64,000 bases of DNA from Hydractinia symbiolongicarpus (GCF_029227915.1 NC_079886.1:28064501-28128500); one strand, 5' to 3'. Positions 40,401 through 53,285 are shown, counted from the first letter of the stretch. Made by a program: numbers and translations. The notes: generated by a model from the sequence alone, not told the origin.

Positions 40401-43400
40401 CGGGTTTTCGTTTGCCGGAGATTAAACTCCTTTTATTCAGCGTCTCATCAAAAATGAAATCATTTTTATAAACCTTTTATTCAGCGTCTCATCAAAAATG
40501 AAATCATTTTTGAAAACTACAAGTCTCATGCGTTTTAGTGGTAAAAAAATAATTTAAAAAATCGTTCGGGAAATGAGTTTACTCCCTGGGTACTTTCTTT
40601 GTATACATTCGACTATACGGGCCAAGCCCGGGATTTACGGGAAATCGCGGGTTTTCGTTTGCCGGCGATTAAACTTCTTTTATTCAACGTCCCATCAAGA
40701 ATGAAATCATTTTTGAAAACTATAAGTGTCATGCGTTTTAGTGGTGAAAATATAATTTAAAGAATCGTTCGGGAAATGAGTTTACTCCCTGCGTACTTTC
40801 TTTGTATACTTTTGACTATACGGGCCGGTTCCGGGATTTAGGGGAAATCGCGGGTTTTCGTTTGCCGGTGATTAAACTCCTTTTTTTCAGCGTCTCATCA
40901 AAAATGAAATCATTTTTGAAAACTACAAGTCTCATGCGTTTTAGTGGTGAAAAAATAATTTAAAAAATCGTTCGGAAAATGAGTTTACTCCCTGGGTACT
41001 TTCTTTGTATACATTCGACTATACGGGCCGAGTCCGGTATATACGGGAAAGCGCGGGTTTTCGTTTGCCGGCGATTAAACTCCTTTTATTCAGCGTCTCA
41101 TCAAAAATGAAATCAGTTTTGAAAACTACAAGTCTCATGCGTTTTAGTGGTGAAAAAATAATTTAAAAAATCGTTCGGAAAATGAGTTTACTCCCTGGGT
41201 ACTTTCTTTGTATACATTCGACTATACGGGCCGAGTCCGGTATATACGGGAAAGCGCGGGTTTTCGTTTGCCGGCGATTAAACTCCTTTTATTCAGCGTC
41301 TCATCAAAAATGAAATCAGTTTTGAAAACTACAAGTCTCATGCGTCTTAGTGGTAAAAAAATAATTTAAAAAATCGTTCGGGAAATGAGTTTACTCCCAG
41401 TTTACTTTCTTTCTATACATTCGACTATGCGGGTTAAGCCCGGGATTTACGGGAACTCCCGGGTTTTTGTTTGCCGGCGATTAAACTCTTTTTATTCAGC
41501 GTCTCATCAAAAATGAAATCATTTTTGAAAACTACAAGTCTCATGCGTTTTAGTGGTAAAAAAATAATTTAAAAAATCGTTCGGGAAATGAGTTTACTCC
41601 CTGGGTACTTTCTTTGTATACATTCGACTATACGGGCCAAGCCCGGGATTTACGGGAAATCGCGGGTTTTCGTTTGCCGGCGATTAAACTTCTTTTATTC
41701 AGCGTCTCATCAAAAATGAAATCATTTTTGAAAACTACAAGTCTCATGCGTTTTAGTGGTGAAAATATAAGTTAAAGAAACGTTCGAGAAATGAGTTTAC
41801 TCCCTGCGTACTTTCTTTGTATACATTCGACTATACCGGCCGGTTCCAGGATTTAGGGTAAATCGCGGGTTTTCGTTTGCCGGAGATTAAACTCCTTTTA
41901 TTCAGCGTCTCATCAAAAATGAAATCATTTTTAAAAACTACAAGTCTCATGCGTCCTAGTGGTAAAAAATTAATTTATAAAATCGTTCGGGAAATGAGTT
42001 TATTCCCAGTTTACTTTCTTTCTATACATTCGACTATACGGGTCAAGCCCGGGATTTACGGGAACTCCCGGGTTTTCGTTTGCCGGCGATTAAACTTCTT
42101 TTATTCAGCGTCTCATCAAAAACGAAATTATTTTTAAAAACTACAAGTCTCATGCGTTTAAGTGGTGAAAAATAATTTAAGGAATCGTTCGGGAAATGAG
42201 TTTACTCCCTTGGTACTTTCTTTGTATACATTCGACTATACGGGCCAAGCCCGGGACTTACGGGAAATGGCGGGTTTTTGTTTGCCGGCGATTAAACTTC
42301 TTTTATTCAGCGTCTCATCAAAAACGAAATTATTTTTAAAAACTACAAGTCTCATGCGTTTAAGTGGTGAAAAATAATTTAAGGAATCGTTCGGGAAATG
42401 AGTTTACTCCCTGCGTACTTTCTTTGTATACTTTTCACTATACGGGCCGAGTCTGGGATTTACTGGAAATCGGGGGTTTTCGTTTGCCGGAGATTAAACT
42501 CCTTTTATTCAGCGTCTCATCAAGAATGAAATCGTTTTTGAAAACTACAAATCTTATGCGTTTTAGTGGTATAAAATTAATTTAAAAAATCGTTCGGGAA
42601 ATGAGTTTATTCCCAGTTTACTTTCTTTCTATACATTCGACTATACGGGTCAAGCCCGGGATTTACGGGAACTCCCGGGTTTTCGTTTGCCGGAGATTAA
42701 ACTCCTTTTATTCAGCGTCTCATCAAAAATGAAATCATTTTTAAAAACTACAAGTCTCATGCGTCCTAGTGGTAAAAAATTAATTTATAAAATCGTTCGG
42801 GAAATGAGTTTATTCCCAGTTTACTTTCTTTCTATACATTCGACTATACGGGTCAAGCCCGGGATTTACGGGAACTCCCGGGTTTTCGTTTGCCGGCGAT
42901 TAAACTTCTTTTATTCAGCGTCTCATCAAAAACGAAATTATTTTTAAAAACTACAAGTCTCATGCGTTTAAGTGGTGAAAAATAATTTAAGGAATCGTTC
43001 GGGAAATGAGTTTACTCCCTTGGTACTTTCTTTGTATACATTCGACTATACGGGCCAAGCCCGGGACTTACGGGAAATGGCGGGTTTTTGTTTGCCGGCG
43101 ATTAAACTTCTTTTATTCAGCGTCTCATCAAAAACGAAATTATTTTTAAAAACTACAAGTCTCATGCGTTTAAGTGGTGAAAAATAATTTAAGGAATCGT
43201 TCGGGAAATGAGTTTACTCCCTGCGTACTTTCTTTGTATACTTTTCACTATACGGGCCGAGTCTGGGATTTACTGGAAATCGGGGGTTTTCGTTTGCCGG
43301 AGATTAAACTCCTTTTATTCAGCGTCTCATCAAGAATGAAATCGTTTTTGAAAACTACAAATCTTATGCGTTTTAGTGGTATAAAATTAATTTAAAAAAT

Positions 43401-44250
43401 CGTTCGGGAAATGAGTTTATTCCCAGTTTACTTTCTTTCTATACATTCGACTATACGGGTCAAGCCCGGGATTTACGGGAACTCCCGGGTTTTCGTTTGA
43501 CGGCGATTAAACTCCTTTTATTCAGCGTCTCATCAAAAATGAAATCATTTTTAAAAACTACAAGTCTCATGCGTTTTAGTGGTGAAAAAATAATTTAAAA
43601 AATCGTTCGGAAAATGAGTTTACTCCCTGGGTATTTTCTTTGTATACATTCGACTATACAGGCCGAGTCTGGAATATACGAGAAAGCGCGGGTTTTCGTT
43701 TGCCGGCGATTAAACTCCTTTTATTCAGCGTCTCATCAAAAAAAAATCAGTTTTGAAAACTACAAGTCTCATGCGTTTTAGTGGTGAAAAAATAATTTAA
43801 AAAATCGTTCGGAAAATGAGTTTACTCCCTGGGTATTTTCTTTGTATACATTCGACTATACGGGCCGAGTCCGGAATATACGAGAAAGCGCGGGTTTTCG
43901 TTTCCCGGCGATTAAACTCCTTTTATTCAGCGTCTCATCAAAAAAAAATCAGTTTTGAAAACTACAAGTCTCATGCGTTTTAGTGGTGAAAAAACAATTT
44001 AAAGAATCGTTCGGGAAATGAGCTTACTCCCTGGGTACTTTCTTTGTATACTTTTGACTATACGGGCTGAGTCCGGGATTTACGGGAAATCGCGGGTTTT
44101 CGTTTGCCGGCGATTAAACTCCTTTTATTCAGCGTCTCATCAAAAATGAAATCATTTTTGAAAACTACAAGTCTCATGCGTTTTAGTGGTAAAAAAATAA
44201 TTTAAAAAATCGTTCGGGAAATGAGTTTACTCCCTGGGTACTTTCTTTGT
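37485..44250. repeat. Satellite with 2275-, 810- and 5923-bp duplications
   Basis: A 2275-bp unit (about 38.2-40.47 kb) is repeated at about 40.47-42.75 kb. Shared variants are CAACGTCCCATCAAG at 38411 and 40686, TATAAGTTAAAGAAACG, and ATTAATTTATAAAATCG. An 810-bp piece of it (from about 41.87 kb) is repeated again from about 42.68 kb. Monomers at 37.25-38.4 kb recur 5923 bp downstream at 43.17-44.3 kb, so the expanded units lie inside an older arrangement. A CpG difference separates the first two copies (AAAGCGTGGG near 38779 against AAAGCGCGGG near 41054). Confidence 0.87.
40429..40516. repeat. 44-bp partial-monomer duplication at a unit junction
   Basis: Within one monomer the stretch beginning CCTTTTATTCAGCG (40429) restarts at 40473 after ATTTTTATAAA. 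This gives a 44-bp direct repeat and an irregular monomer. The point coincides with the boundary between the two 2275-bp copies, so it is probably the breakpoint of that duplication. It occurs once. Confidence 0.85.
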
Positions 44251-47200
44251 ATACATTCGACTATACGGGCCAAGCCCGGGATTTACGGGAAATCGCGGGT
44301 TTTCGTTTGCCGGCGATTAAACTTCTTTTATTCAGCGTCTCATCAAAAATGAAATCATTTTTGAAAACTACAAGTGTCATGCGTTTTAGTGGTGAAAATA
44401 TAATTTAAAGAATCGTTCGGGAAATGAGTTTACTCCCTGCGTACTTTCTTTGTATACTTTTGACTATACGGGCCGGTTCCGGGATTTAGGGGAAATCGCG
44501 GGTTTTCGTTTGCCGGGGATTAAACTCCTTTTATTCAGCGTCTCATCAAAAATGAAATCATTTTTGAAAACTACAAGTCTCATGCGTTTTAGTGGTGAAA
44601 AAATAATTTAAAAAATCGTTCGGAAAATGAGTTTACTCCCTGGGTACTTTCTTTGTATACATTCGACTATACGGGCCGAGTCCGGGATAAACGGGAAAGC
44701 GCGGGTTTTCGTTTGCCGGCGATTAAACTCCTTTTATTCAGCGTCTCATCAAAAATGAAATCAGTTTTGAAAACTACAAGTCTCATGCGTCTTAGTGGTA
44801 AAAAAATAATTTAAAAAATCGTTCGGGAAATGAGTTTACTCCCTGGGTACTTTCTTTGTATACATTCGACTATACGGGCCAAGCCCGGGATTTACGGGAA
44901 ATCGCGGGTTTTCGTTTGCCGGCGATTAAACTTCTTTTATTCAGCGTCTCATCAAAAATGAAATTATTTTTGAAAACTACAAGTCTCATGCGTTTTAGTG
45001 GTGAAAAAATAATTTAAAGAATCCTTCGGGAAATGAGTTTACTCCCTGGGTACTTTCTTTGTATACATTCGACTATACGGGCCAAGCCCTGGACTTACGG
45101 GAAATCGCGGTTTTTCGTTTGCCGGCGATTAAACTTCTTTTATTCAGCGTCTCATCAAAAATGAAATCATTTTTAAAAACTACAAGTCTCATGCGTCCTA
45201 CTGGTAAAAAAATAATTTAAAAAATCGTTCGGGAAATGAGTTTACTCCCTGGGTACTTTCTTTGTATACATTCGACTATACGGGCCAAGCCCGGGATTTA
45301 CGGGAAATCGCGGGTTTTCGTTTGCCGGCGATTAAACTTCTTTTATTCAGCGTCTCATCAAAAATGAAATCATTTTTGAAAACTACAAGTGTCATGCGCT
45401 ATAGTGGTGAAAATATAATTTAAAGAATCGTTCGGGAAATGAGTTTACTCCCTGCGTACTTTCTTTGTATACTTTTGACTATACGGGCCGGTTCCGGGAT
45501 TTAGGGGAAATCGCGGGTTTTCGTTTGTCGGTGATTAAACTCCTTTTTTTCAGCGTCTCATCACAAATGAAATCAGTTTTGAAAACTACAAGTCTCATGC
45601 GTTTTAGTGGTGAAAAAATAATTTAAAAAATCGTTCGGAAAATGAGTTTACTCCCTGGGTACTTTCTTTGTATACATTCGATTATACGGGCCGAGTCCGG
45701 TATATACGGGAAAGCGCGGGTTTTCGTTTGCCGGCGATTAAACTCCTTTTATTCAGCGTCTCATCAAAAATGAAATCAGTTTTGAAAACTACAAGTCTCA
45801 TGCGTCTTAGTGGTAAAAAAATAATTTAAAAAATCGTTCGGGAAATGAGTTTACTCCCAGTTTACTTTCTTTCTATACATTCGACTATGCGGGTTAAGCC
45901 CGGGATTTACGGGAACTCCCGGGTTTTCGTTTGCCGGCGATTAAACTCTTTTTATTCAGCGTCTCATCAAAAATGAAATCATTTTTGAAAACTACAAGTG
46001 TCATGCGTTTTAGTGGTGAAAATATAATTTAAAGAATCGTTCGGGAAATGAGTTTACTCCCTGCGTACTTTCTTTGTATACTTTTGACTATACGGGCCGG
46101 TTCCGGGATTTAGGGGAAATCGCGGGTTTTCGTTTGCCGGTGATTAAACTCCTTTTATTCAGCGTCTCATCAAAAATGAAATCATTTTTGAAAACTACAA
46201 GTCTCATGCGTTTTAGTGGTGAAAAAATAATTTAAAAAATCGTTCGGAAAATGAGTTTACTCCCTGGGTACTTTCTTTGTATACATTCGACTATACGGGC
46301 CGAGTCCGGGATAAACGGGAAAGCGCGGGTTTTCGTTTGCCGGCGATTAAACTCCTTTTATTCAGCGTCTCATCAAAAATGAAATCAGTTTTGAAAACTA
46401 CAAGTCTCATCTGTCTTAGTGGTAAAAAAATAATTTAAAAAATCGTTCGAGAAATGAGTTTACTCCCTGGGTACTTTCTTTGTATACATTCGACTATACG
46501 GGCCAAGCCCGGGATTAACGGGAAATCGCGGGTTTTCGTTTGCCGGCGATTAAACTTCTTTTATTCAGCGTCTCATCAAAAATGAAATTATTTTTGAAAA
46601 CTACAAGTCTCATGCGTTTTAGTGGTGAAAAAATAATTTAAAGAATCCTTCGGGAAATGAGTTTACTCCCTGGGTACTTTCTTTGTATACATTCGACTAT
46701 ACGGGCCAAGACCTGGACTTACGGGAAATCGCGGTTTTTCGTTTGCCGGCGATTAAACTTCTTTTATTCAGCGTCTCATCAAAAATGAAATCATTTTTAA
46801 AAACTACAAGTCTCATGCGTCTTAGTGGTAAAAAAATAATTTAAAAAATCGTTCGGGAAATGAGTTTACTCCCTGGGTACTTTCTTTGTATACATTCGAC
46901 TATACGGGCCAAGCCCGGGATTTACGGGAAATCGCGGGTTTTCGTTTGCCGGCGATTAAACTTCTTTTATTCAGCGTCTCATCAAAAATGAAATCATTTT
47001 TGAAAACTACAAGTGTCATGCGCTATAGTGGTGAAAATATAATTTAAAGAATCGTTCGGGAAATGAGTTTACTCCCTGCGTACTTTCTTTGTATACTTTT
47101 GACTATACGGGCCGGTTCCGGGATTTAGGGGAAATCGCGGGTTTTCGTTTGTCGGTGATTAAACTCCTTTTTTTCAGCGTCTCATCAAAAATGAAATCAT

Positions 47201-50200
47201 TTTTGAAAACTACAAGTCTCATGCGTTTTAGTGGTGAAAAAATAATTTAAAAAATCGTTCGGAAAATGAGTTTAATCCCTGGGTACTTTCTTTGTATACA
47301 TTCGACTATACGGGCCGAGTCCGGTATATACGGGAAAGCGCGGGTTTTCGTTTGCCGGCGATTAAACTCCTTTTATTCAGCGTCTCATCACAAATGAAAT
47401 CAGTTTTGAAAACTACAAGTCTCATGCGTTTTAGTGGTGAAAAAATAATTTAAAAAATCGTTCGGAAAATGAGTTTACTCCCTGGGTACTTTCTTTGTAT
47501 ACATTCGATTATACGGGCCGAGTCCGGTATATACGGGAAAGCGCGGGTTTTCGTTTGCCGGCGATTAAACTCCTTTTATTCAGCGTCTTATCAAAAATGA
47601 AATCAGTTTTGAAAACTACAAGTCTCATGCGTCTTAGTGGTAAAAAAATAATTTAAAAAATCGTTCGGGAAATGAGTTTACTCCCAGTTTACTTTCTTTC
47701 TATACATTCGACTATGCGGGTTAAGCCCGGGATTTACGGGAACTCCCGGGTTTTCGTTTGCCGGCGATTAAACTCTTTTTATTCAGCGTCTCATCAAAAA
47801 TGAAATCATTTTTGAAAACTACAAGTCTCATGCGTTTTAGTGGTAAAAAAATAATTTAAAAAATCGTTCGGGAAATGAGTTTACTCCCTGGGTACTTTCT
47901 TTGTATACATTCGACTATACGGGCCAAGCCCGGGATTTACGGGAAATCGCGGGTTTTCGTTTGCCGGCGATTAAACTTCTTTTATTCAGCGTCTCATCAA
48001 AAATGAAATCATTTTTGAAAACTACAAGTCTCATGCGTTTTAGTGGTGAAAACATAAGTTAAAGAATCGTTCGAGAAATGAGTTTACTCCCTGCGTACTT
48101 TCTTTGTATACATTCGACTATACCGGCCGGTTCCGGGATTTAGGGTAAATCGCGGGTTTTCGTTTGCCGGAGATTAAACTCCCTTTATTCAGCGTCTCAT
48201 CAAAAATGAAATCAGTTTTGAAAACTACAATTCTTATGCGTTTTAGTGGTGAAAAAATGATTTAAAGAATCGCTCGGGAAATGAGTTTACTCCCTGGGTA
48301 CTTTCTTTGTATACATTCGACTATACGGGCCAAGCCCGGGATTTACGGGAAATCGCGGGTTTTCGTTTGCCGGCGATTAAACTTCTTTTATTCAGCGTCT
48401 CATCAAAAATGAAATCATTTTTCAAAATTACAAGTGTCATGCGTTTTAGTGGTGAAAATATAATTTAAAGAATCGTTCGGGAAATGAGTTTACTCCCTGC
48501 GTACTTTCTTTGTATACTTTTGACTATACGGGCCGGTTCCGGGATTTAGGGGAAATCGCGGGTTTTCGTTTGTCGGTGATTAAACTCCTTTTTTTCAGCG
48601 TCTCATCAAAAATGAAATCATTTTTGAAAACTACAAGTCTCATGCGTTTTAGTGGTGAAAAAATAATTTAAAAAATCGTTCGGAAAATGAGTTTAATCCC
48701 TGGGTACTTTCTTTGTATCCATTCGACTATACGGGCCGAGTCCGGTATATACCGGAAAGCGCGGGTTTTCGTTTGCCGGCGCTTAACTCATTTTATTCAG
48801 CGTCTCATCAAAAATGAAATCAGTTTTGAAAACTACAAGTCTCATGCGTTTTAGTGGTGAAAAAATAATTTAAAAAATCGTTCGGAAAATGAGTTTACTC
48901 CCTGGGTACTTTCTTTGTATACATTCGATTATACGGGCCGAGTCCGGTATATACGGGAAAGCGCGGGTTTTCGTTTGCCGGCGATTAAACTCCTTTTATT
49001 CAGCGTCTCATCAAAAATGAAATCAGTTTTGAAAACTACAAGTCTCATGCGTCTTAGTGGTGAAAAAATAATTTAAAATATCGTTCGGAAAATGAGTTTA
49101 CTCCCTGGGTACTTTCTTTGTATACATTTGACTATACGGCCGAGTCCGGGATATACGGGAAAGCGCGGGTTTTCGTTTGCCGGCGATTAAACTCCTTTTA
49201 TTCAGCGTCTCATCAAAAATGAAATCATTTTTAAAAACTACAAGTCTCATGCGTCCTAGTGGTAAAAAAATAATTTAAAAAATCGTTCGGGAAATGAGTT
49301 TACTCCCTGGGTACTTTCTTTGTATACATTCGACTATACGGGCCAAGCCCGGGATTTACGGGAAATCGCGGGTTTTCGTTTGCCGGCGATTAAACTTCTT
49401 TTATTCAGCGTCTCATCAAAAATGAAATCATTTTTGAAAACTACAAGTGTCATGCGTTTTAGTGGTGAAAATATAATTTAAAGAATCGTTCGGGAAATGA
49501 GTTTACTCCCTGCGTACTTTCTTTGTATACTTTTGACTATACGGGCCGGTTCCGGGATTTAGGGGAAATCGCGGGTTTTCGTTTGCCGGAGATTAAACTC
49601 ATTTTATTCAGCGTCTCATCAAAAATGAAATCATTTTTGAAAACTACAAGTCTCATGCGTTTTAGTGGTGAAAAAATAATTTAAAGAATCCTTCGGGAAA
49701 TGAGTTTACTCCCTGGGTACTTTCTTTGTATACATTCGACTATACGGGCCAAGCCCGGGACTTACGGGAAATGGCGGGTTTTTGTTTGCCGGCGATTAAA
49801 CCTCTTTTATTCAGCGTCTCATCAAAAACGAAATTATTTTTAAAAACTACAAGTCTCATGCGTTTTAGTGGTGAAAAATAATTTAAAGAATCGTTCGGGA
49901 AATGAGTTTACTCCCTGGGTACTTTCTTTGTGTACTTTTGACTATACGGGCCGAGTCCGGGATTTACGGGAAATCGCGGGTTTTCGTTTGCCGGCGATTA
50001 AACTCCTTTTATTCAGTGTCTCATCAAAAATGAAATCATTTTTGAAAACTACAAGTCTCATGCGTTTTAGTGGTAAAAAAATAATTTAAAAAATCGTTCG
50101 GGAAATGAGTTTACTCCCTGGGTACTTTCTTTGTATACATTCGACTATACGGGCCAAGCCCGGGATTTACGGGAAATCGCGGGTTTTCGTTTGCCGGCGA

Positions 50201-51419
50201 TTAAACTTCTTATATTCAGCGTCTCATCAAAAATGAAATCATTTTTGAAAAGTACAAGTGTCATGCGTTTTAGTGGTGAAAATATAATTTAAAGAATCGT
50301 TCGGGAAATGAGTTTACTCCCTGCGTACTTTCTTTGTATACTTTTGACTATACGGGCCGTTCCGGGATTTAGGGGAAATCGCGGGTTTTCGTTTGCCGGA
50401 GATTAAACTCCTTTTATTCAGCGTCTCATCAAAAATGAAATCATTTTTGAAAACTACCAGTCTTATGCGTTTTATTGGTGAAAAAATAATTTAAAAAATC
50501 GTTTGGGAAATGAGTTTACTCCCAGTTTACTTTCTTTCTATTCATTCGACTATACGGGTCAAGCCCGGGATTTACGGGAACTCCCGGGTTTTCGTTTGCC
50601 GGCGATTAAACTCCTTTTATTCAGCGTCTCATCAAAAATGAAATCATTTTTGAAAACTACAAGTCTCATGCGTTTTAGTGGCGAAAAAATAATTTAAAAA
50701 ATCGTTCGGGAAATGAGTTTACTCCCTGGGTAATTTCTTTGTATACATTCGACTTTACGGGCCGAGTCCGGGATATACGGGAAAGCGCGGGTTTTCGTTT
50801 GCCGGCGATTAAACTCCTTTTATTCAGCGTCTCATTAAAAATGAAATCAGTTTTGAAAACTACAAGTCTCATGCGTTTTAGTGGTGAAAAAATAATTTAA
50901 AGAATCGTTCGTGAAATGAGTTTGCTCCCTGGGTACTTTCTTTGTATACTTTCGACTATACGGGCCGAGTCCGGGATTTACGGGAAATCGTGGGTTTTCG
51001 TTTGCCGGCAATTAAACTCCTTTTATTCAGCGTCTCATCAAAAATGAAATCATTTTTGAAAACGACAAGTCTCATGCGTCTTAGTGGTAAAAAAATAATT
51101 TAAAAAAGCGTTCGGAAAATGAGTTTACTCCCTGGGTACTTTCTTTGTATACATTCGACTATACGGCCGAGTCCGGGATATACGGGAAAGCGCGGGTTTT
51201 CGTTTGCTGGCGATTAAACTCCTTTTATTCAGCGTCTCATCAAAAATGAAATCAGTTTTGAAAACTACAAGTCTCATGCGTTTTAATGGTGAAAAAATAA
51301 TTTAAAGAATCGTTCGGGAAATGAGTTTACTCCCTGGGTACTTTCTTTGTATACTTTTGACTATACGGGCCGAGTCTGGGATTTACGGGAAATCGCGGGT
51401 TTTCGTTTGCCGGCGATTA
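44251..51419. repeat. Satellite with 1624-bp (8-monomer) period
   Basis: The private variant GTCATGCGCTATAGTGG occurs at 45391 and 47015, exactly 1624 bp (8 x 203) apart. Neighbouring variants agree: CTGGACTTACGGG, GTTTGTCGGTGATTAAAC and ACATTCGATTATACGGG. From about 50.9 kb the monomers resemble the A, C and A' part of the 1-7 kb HOR (TTTGCTCCC, ATCGTGGG, GTTTTAATGG). The last monomer breaks off at CCGGCGATTA, where the transposon insertion begins. Confidence 0.85.
51416..51419. repeat. Target-site duplication ATTA, left copy
   Basis: Satellite reads CCGGCG then ATTA, then the LINE 3' end starts. The matching ATTA is at 55814-55817, followed by AACTCC. An intact monomer has a single ATTA here (GGCGATTAAACTCC). 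Four bases is short for a LINE duplication, but the match is exact. Confidence 0.7.
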
Positions 51420-51554
51420 TTTTGATTTTTAATTTTCTCTTTATTTAACGTCGATAGATACAATAGTATTTAAATAACTAATTTAAATCGACAACAAAAC
51501 GTAAAACAAGGCAAACAGCGATAAAAAATAAGAAAAATAAATGAATAAGTAAAG
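51420..51554 (-). other. LINE 3' untranslated region
   Basis: 135 bp of AT-rich sequence follow the RT stop codon. An AATAAA on the minus strand (51440-51445) lies about 20 nt before the junction with satellite, a normal distance for 3'-end formation. There is no long poly(A) tail. The element simply ends in an A-rich stretch (ATTAAAAATCAAAA on the minus strand) before the ATTA flank. Confidence 0.75.
51440..51445 (-). terminator. Candidate polyadenylation signal AATAAA
   Basis: AATAAA on the minus strand about 20 nt upstream of the LINE 3' end at 51420. Position and orientation fit the cleavage signal of the retrotransposon transcript. In AT-rich DNA such a hexamer also occurs by chance. 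Confidence 0.55.
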
Positions 51555-53257
51555 TTAAAATATGTATGGTATATCCATGCATATTTTACAGGTGCAAACA
51601 TCACCTTCCCAAAATTTTATTGAGCTACGGAAGGCTTCGAGAGAAGGAGCATTCTTTGTAGCGTCAGGCACAGATATCCATAGCTTCCCTGCAATATTTG
51701 ATAAAGTATTTAAGCCATAGTACGTTGTCCGACAAGTTGGTCGCCTGATCAAATTAAAGCAACGAAGGTTGTACCTGTTTTCCCTAACAGAAAATATCTC
51801 GTTCATATATAGAGGTGACAATCCATTTAAAAATTTGTAAACCTCTTTCATTAAATTCTGTAAATTGATGATGTGAATATTTTTAACATTACATAAAGAT
51901 AAAAGTTCATCGTAACTGCCATTTATATCGTCCTGTATGATTCTTAGACAACGTTCATGAATACGATTGATTCGATTATTCGCAACTTTTCCACAAAACA
52001 TCCATACTAAGGGACAGTAAGAAAACTGAGACAAAATAAATGAATTGAAGAGAAAACGCTTCATCTTGGGTGTCAAAAAGGAAGATATCCTTTGAAGCAC
52101 GTTGAGTTTCCTACTAGCCTTATTACAGATGTTTTTGACATGCGAATGAAAGTTTAGTCTCGAGTCAATCGTAACACCAAGAAGCACTACAGACGATTTA
52201 CACGCAATTTTCAAATGGTTAAATATCAAACTTTCATCGTGATGACCTAATACAATATATTGATACTTTTTCAAATTTATTGCTAAGTAATTTTCATAAA
52301 ACCAATTATTAACTATGACCAAATTAGTAAGCAGTGTTTGTTTTACATCTTCTAATGAATTTTCACAAGCATATAAGGTGTTATCATCTGCAAAGTTACA
52401 AAGGGATGATTGAATAATGAACCAGAATAAATCGTTTATAGAATAATTGAAGAAAGGAGGTCCTAAGATTGATCCTTGTGGAACTCCAACTTGAAGAGGA
52501 AGCCATTCGCTAAAAGAAGAATTTATTCTGGTTCTCTGAAAACGATTTTTCAAGTATGAGTGAATAAATAATAAAGAAGATTCAGAAAAACCATAGGCAT
52601 GCAGCTTTGCAATAAGCAAATCATGGTTGATAGTATCAAAAGCTTTTGAAAGGTCCATTAGCACTGCTCCAACTACACCCTTATTTTCAAGTGTGCTTTT
52701 CCATTGTTCAATCATTCGAATGAGAGCATATTGTGTATTATAACCCTTTCTGAAGCCTGATAGATGAGGGCTGAGTTTGTCATGCATAAAAGTGTGCATT
52801 TGATTAAGAATAATTCTTTCAAAAACCTTTGATAAACAGGGAAGCAAGCTAACAGGTCTATAGTTCTCCTTATCATTACAGTCATCCTTCTTAAAAACAG
52901 GTATAACCTCTGCAAGTTTTAAATCATCAGGAAAAATATTAGACTGTAAACAAAAATTTATAATATTAGTGAGGATAGGAACAAAGATATGAATAAACTT
53001 TTTCAACATAAAAACTGGAAAATCACCACTAACAGAAGATTTCTTTGCATCCATGTCTTTGATGACTTTGAGAACATCAGGCTGTTCAACCAGCGAAAAA
53101 TAGAACTTTTCATCATAACCCACATTTTCACGAATTTTCAAAATACTGATGTGATTAGTATACGAGTGGATTGCATCGTGAATGGTTGCTGTATGTGTAT
53201 CATCGTTTGGTTTGATTGGTAAATTTTTCGTGATGTTGGTGTAATATTCATTGAAGA
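51555..53257 (-). CDS. Reverse transcriptase of non-LTR retrotransposon (C-terminal part)
   Basis: The uninterrupted minus-strand frame from 53330 to the stop at 51555-51557 codes 591 residues; the first 24 come from the inserted element, so the retrotransposon part begins at 53257. Numbering in that frame, reverse-transcriptase motifs are YRPVSLLP (157-164), SGFR (191-194), MDLSKAFD with catalytic D226 (225-232), GVPQGSILG (282-290), FADD with D315 and D316 (313-316) and LLGVTID (383-389). All three catalytic aspartates are present. The C-terminus has FSYCPLVW, a conserved W near 551 and C579, C581 and C584 in a C-x-C-x2-C pattern. No frameshift or internal stop is seen, so the copy is young. 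PPFFN after the QGS motif differs from the usual PLLFN. It copies element RNA at a nicked target site. Confidence 0.95.
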
Positions 53258-53271
53258 CTAGCTGAATACCC

Positions 53272-53285
53272 GTGGGGGAATCCAC
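53272..53285 (-). other. Helitron 3'-terminal hairpin candidate
   Basis: GTGG and CCAC pair across a 6-nt loop, and 10 nt separate the stem from the terminal CTAG (53258-53261). Helitrons normally carry a hairpin at this spacing that marks the 3' end. This stem is shorter than typical, so the call relies on position. Confidence 0.45.

Larger units (their letters stand above)
1..51419. repeat. 203-bp satellite array, left block
   Basis: Continuous head-to-tail tandem array of a monomer about 203 bp long, with no non-satellite sequence in it. Monomer phase is easy to follow with GAAATGAG (1, 204, 407, 610, then onward). Landmarks in order are GAAATGAGTTTACTCCC, GTATACATTCGACTATACGGG, a variable CpG/GGG-rich box, TTTGCCGGCGATTAAACT, TTTTATTCAGCGTCTCATC, a dyad around AAATGAAATCATTT, CAAGTCTCATGCG and an A/T tract before ATCGTTCGG. 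Most monomers are 201 to 203 bp; seven are about 174 bp and three are 263 bp. The length is close to a nucleosome repeat. The array continues beyond base 1. No gene is supported here: 203 is not a multiple of three, so any frame rotates from monomer to monomer and closes. Confidence 0.98.

Noticed and set aside
1-51419. CRISPR array
   Set aside because: There are no short repeats with unique spacers. The whole 203-bp unit is repeated, and the neighbouring mobile elements are eukaryotic.
51414-51424. piggyBac-type TTAA insertion
   Set aside because: The left flank is GATTA followed by TTTT, so TTAA is not duplicated. The content is a LINE with no terminal inverted repeats.
52712-52915. Open frames overlapping the RT gene in other frames (52712-52915 minus, 52989-53222 plus, 55472-55663 plus)
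   Set aside because: They are shadows of the RT and linker coding sequence, with no independent support.
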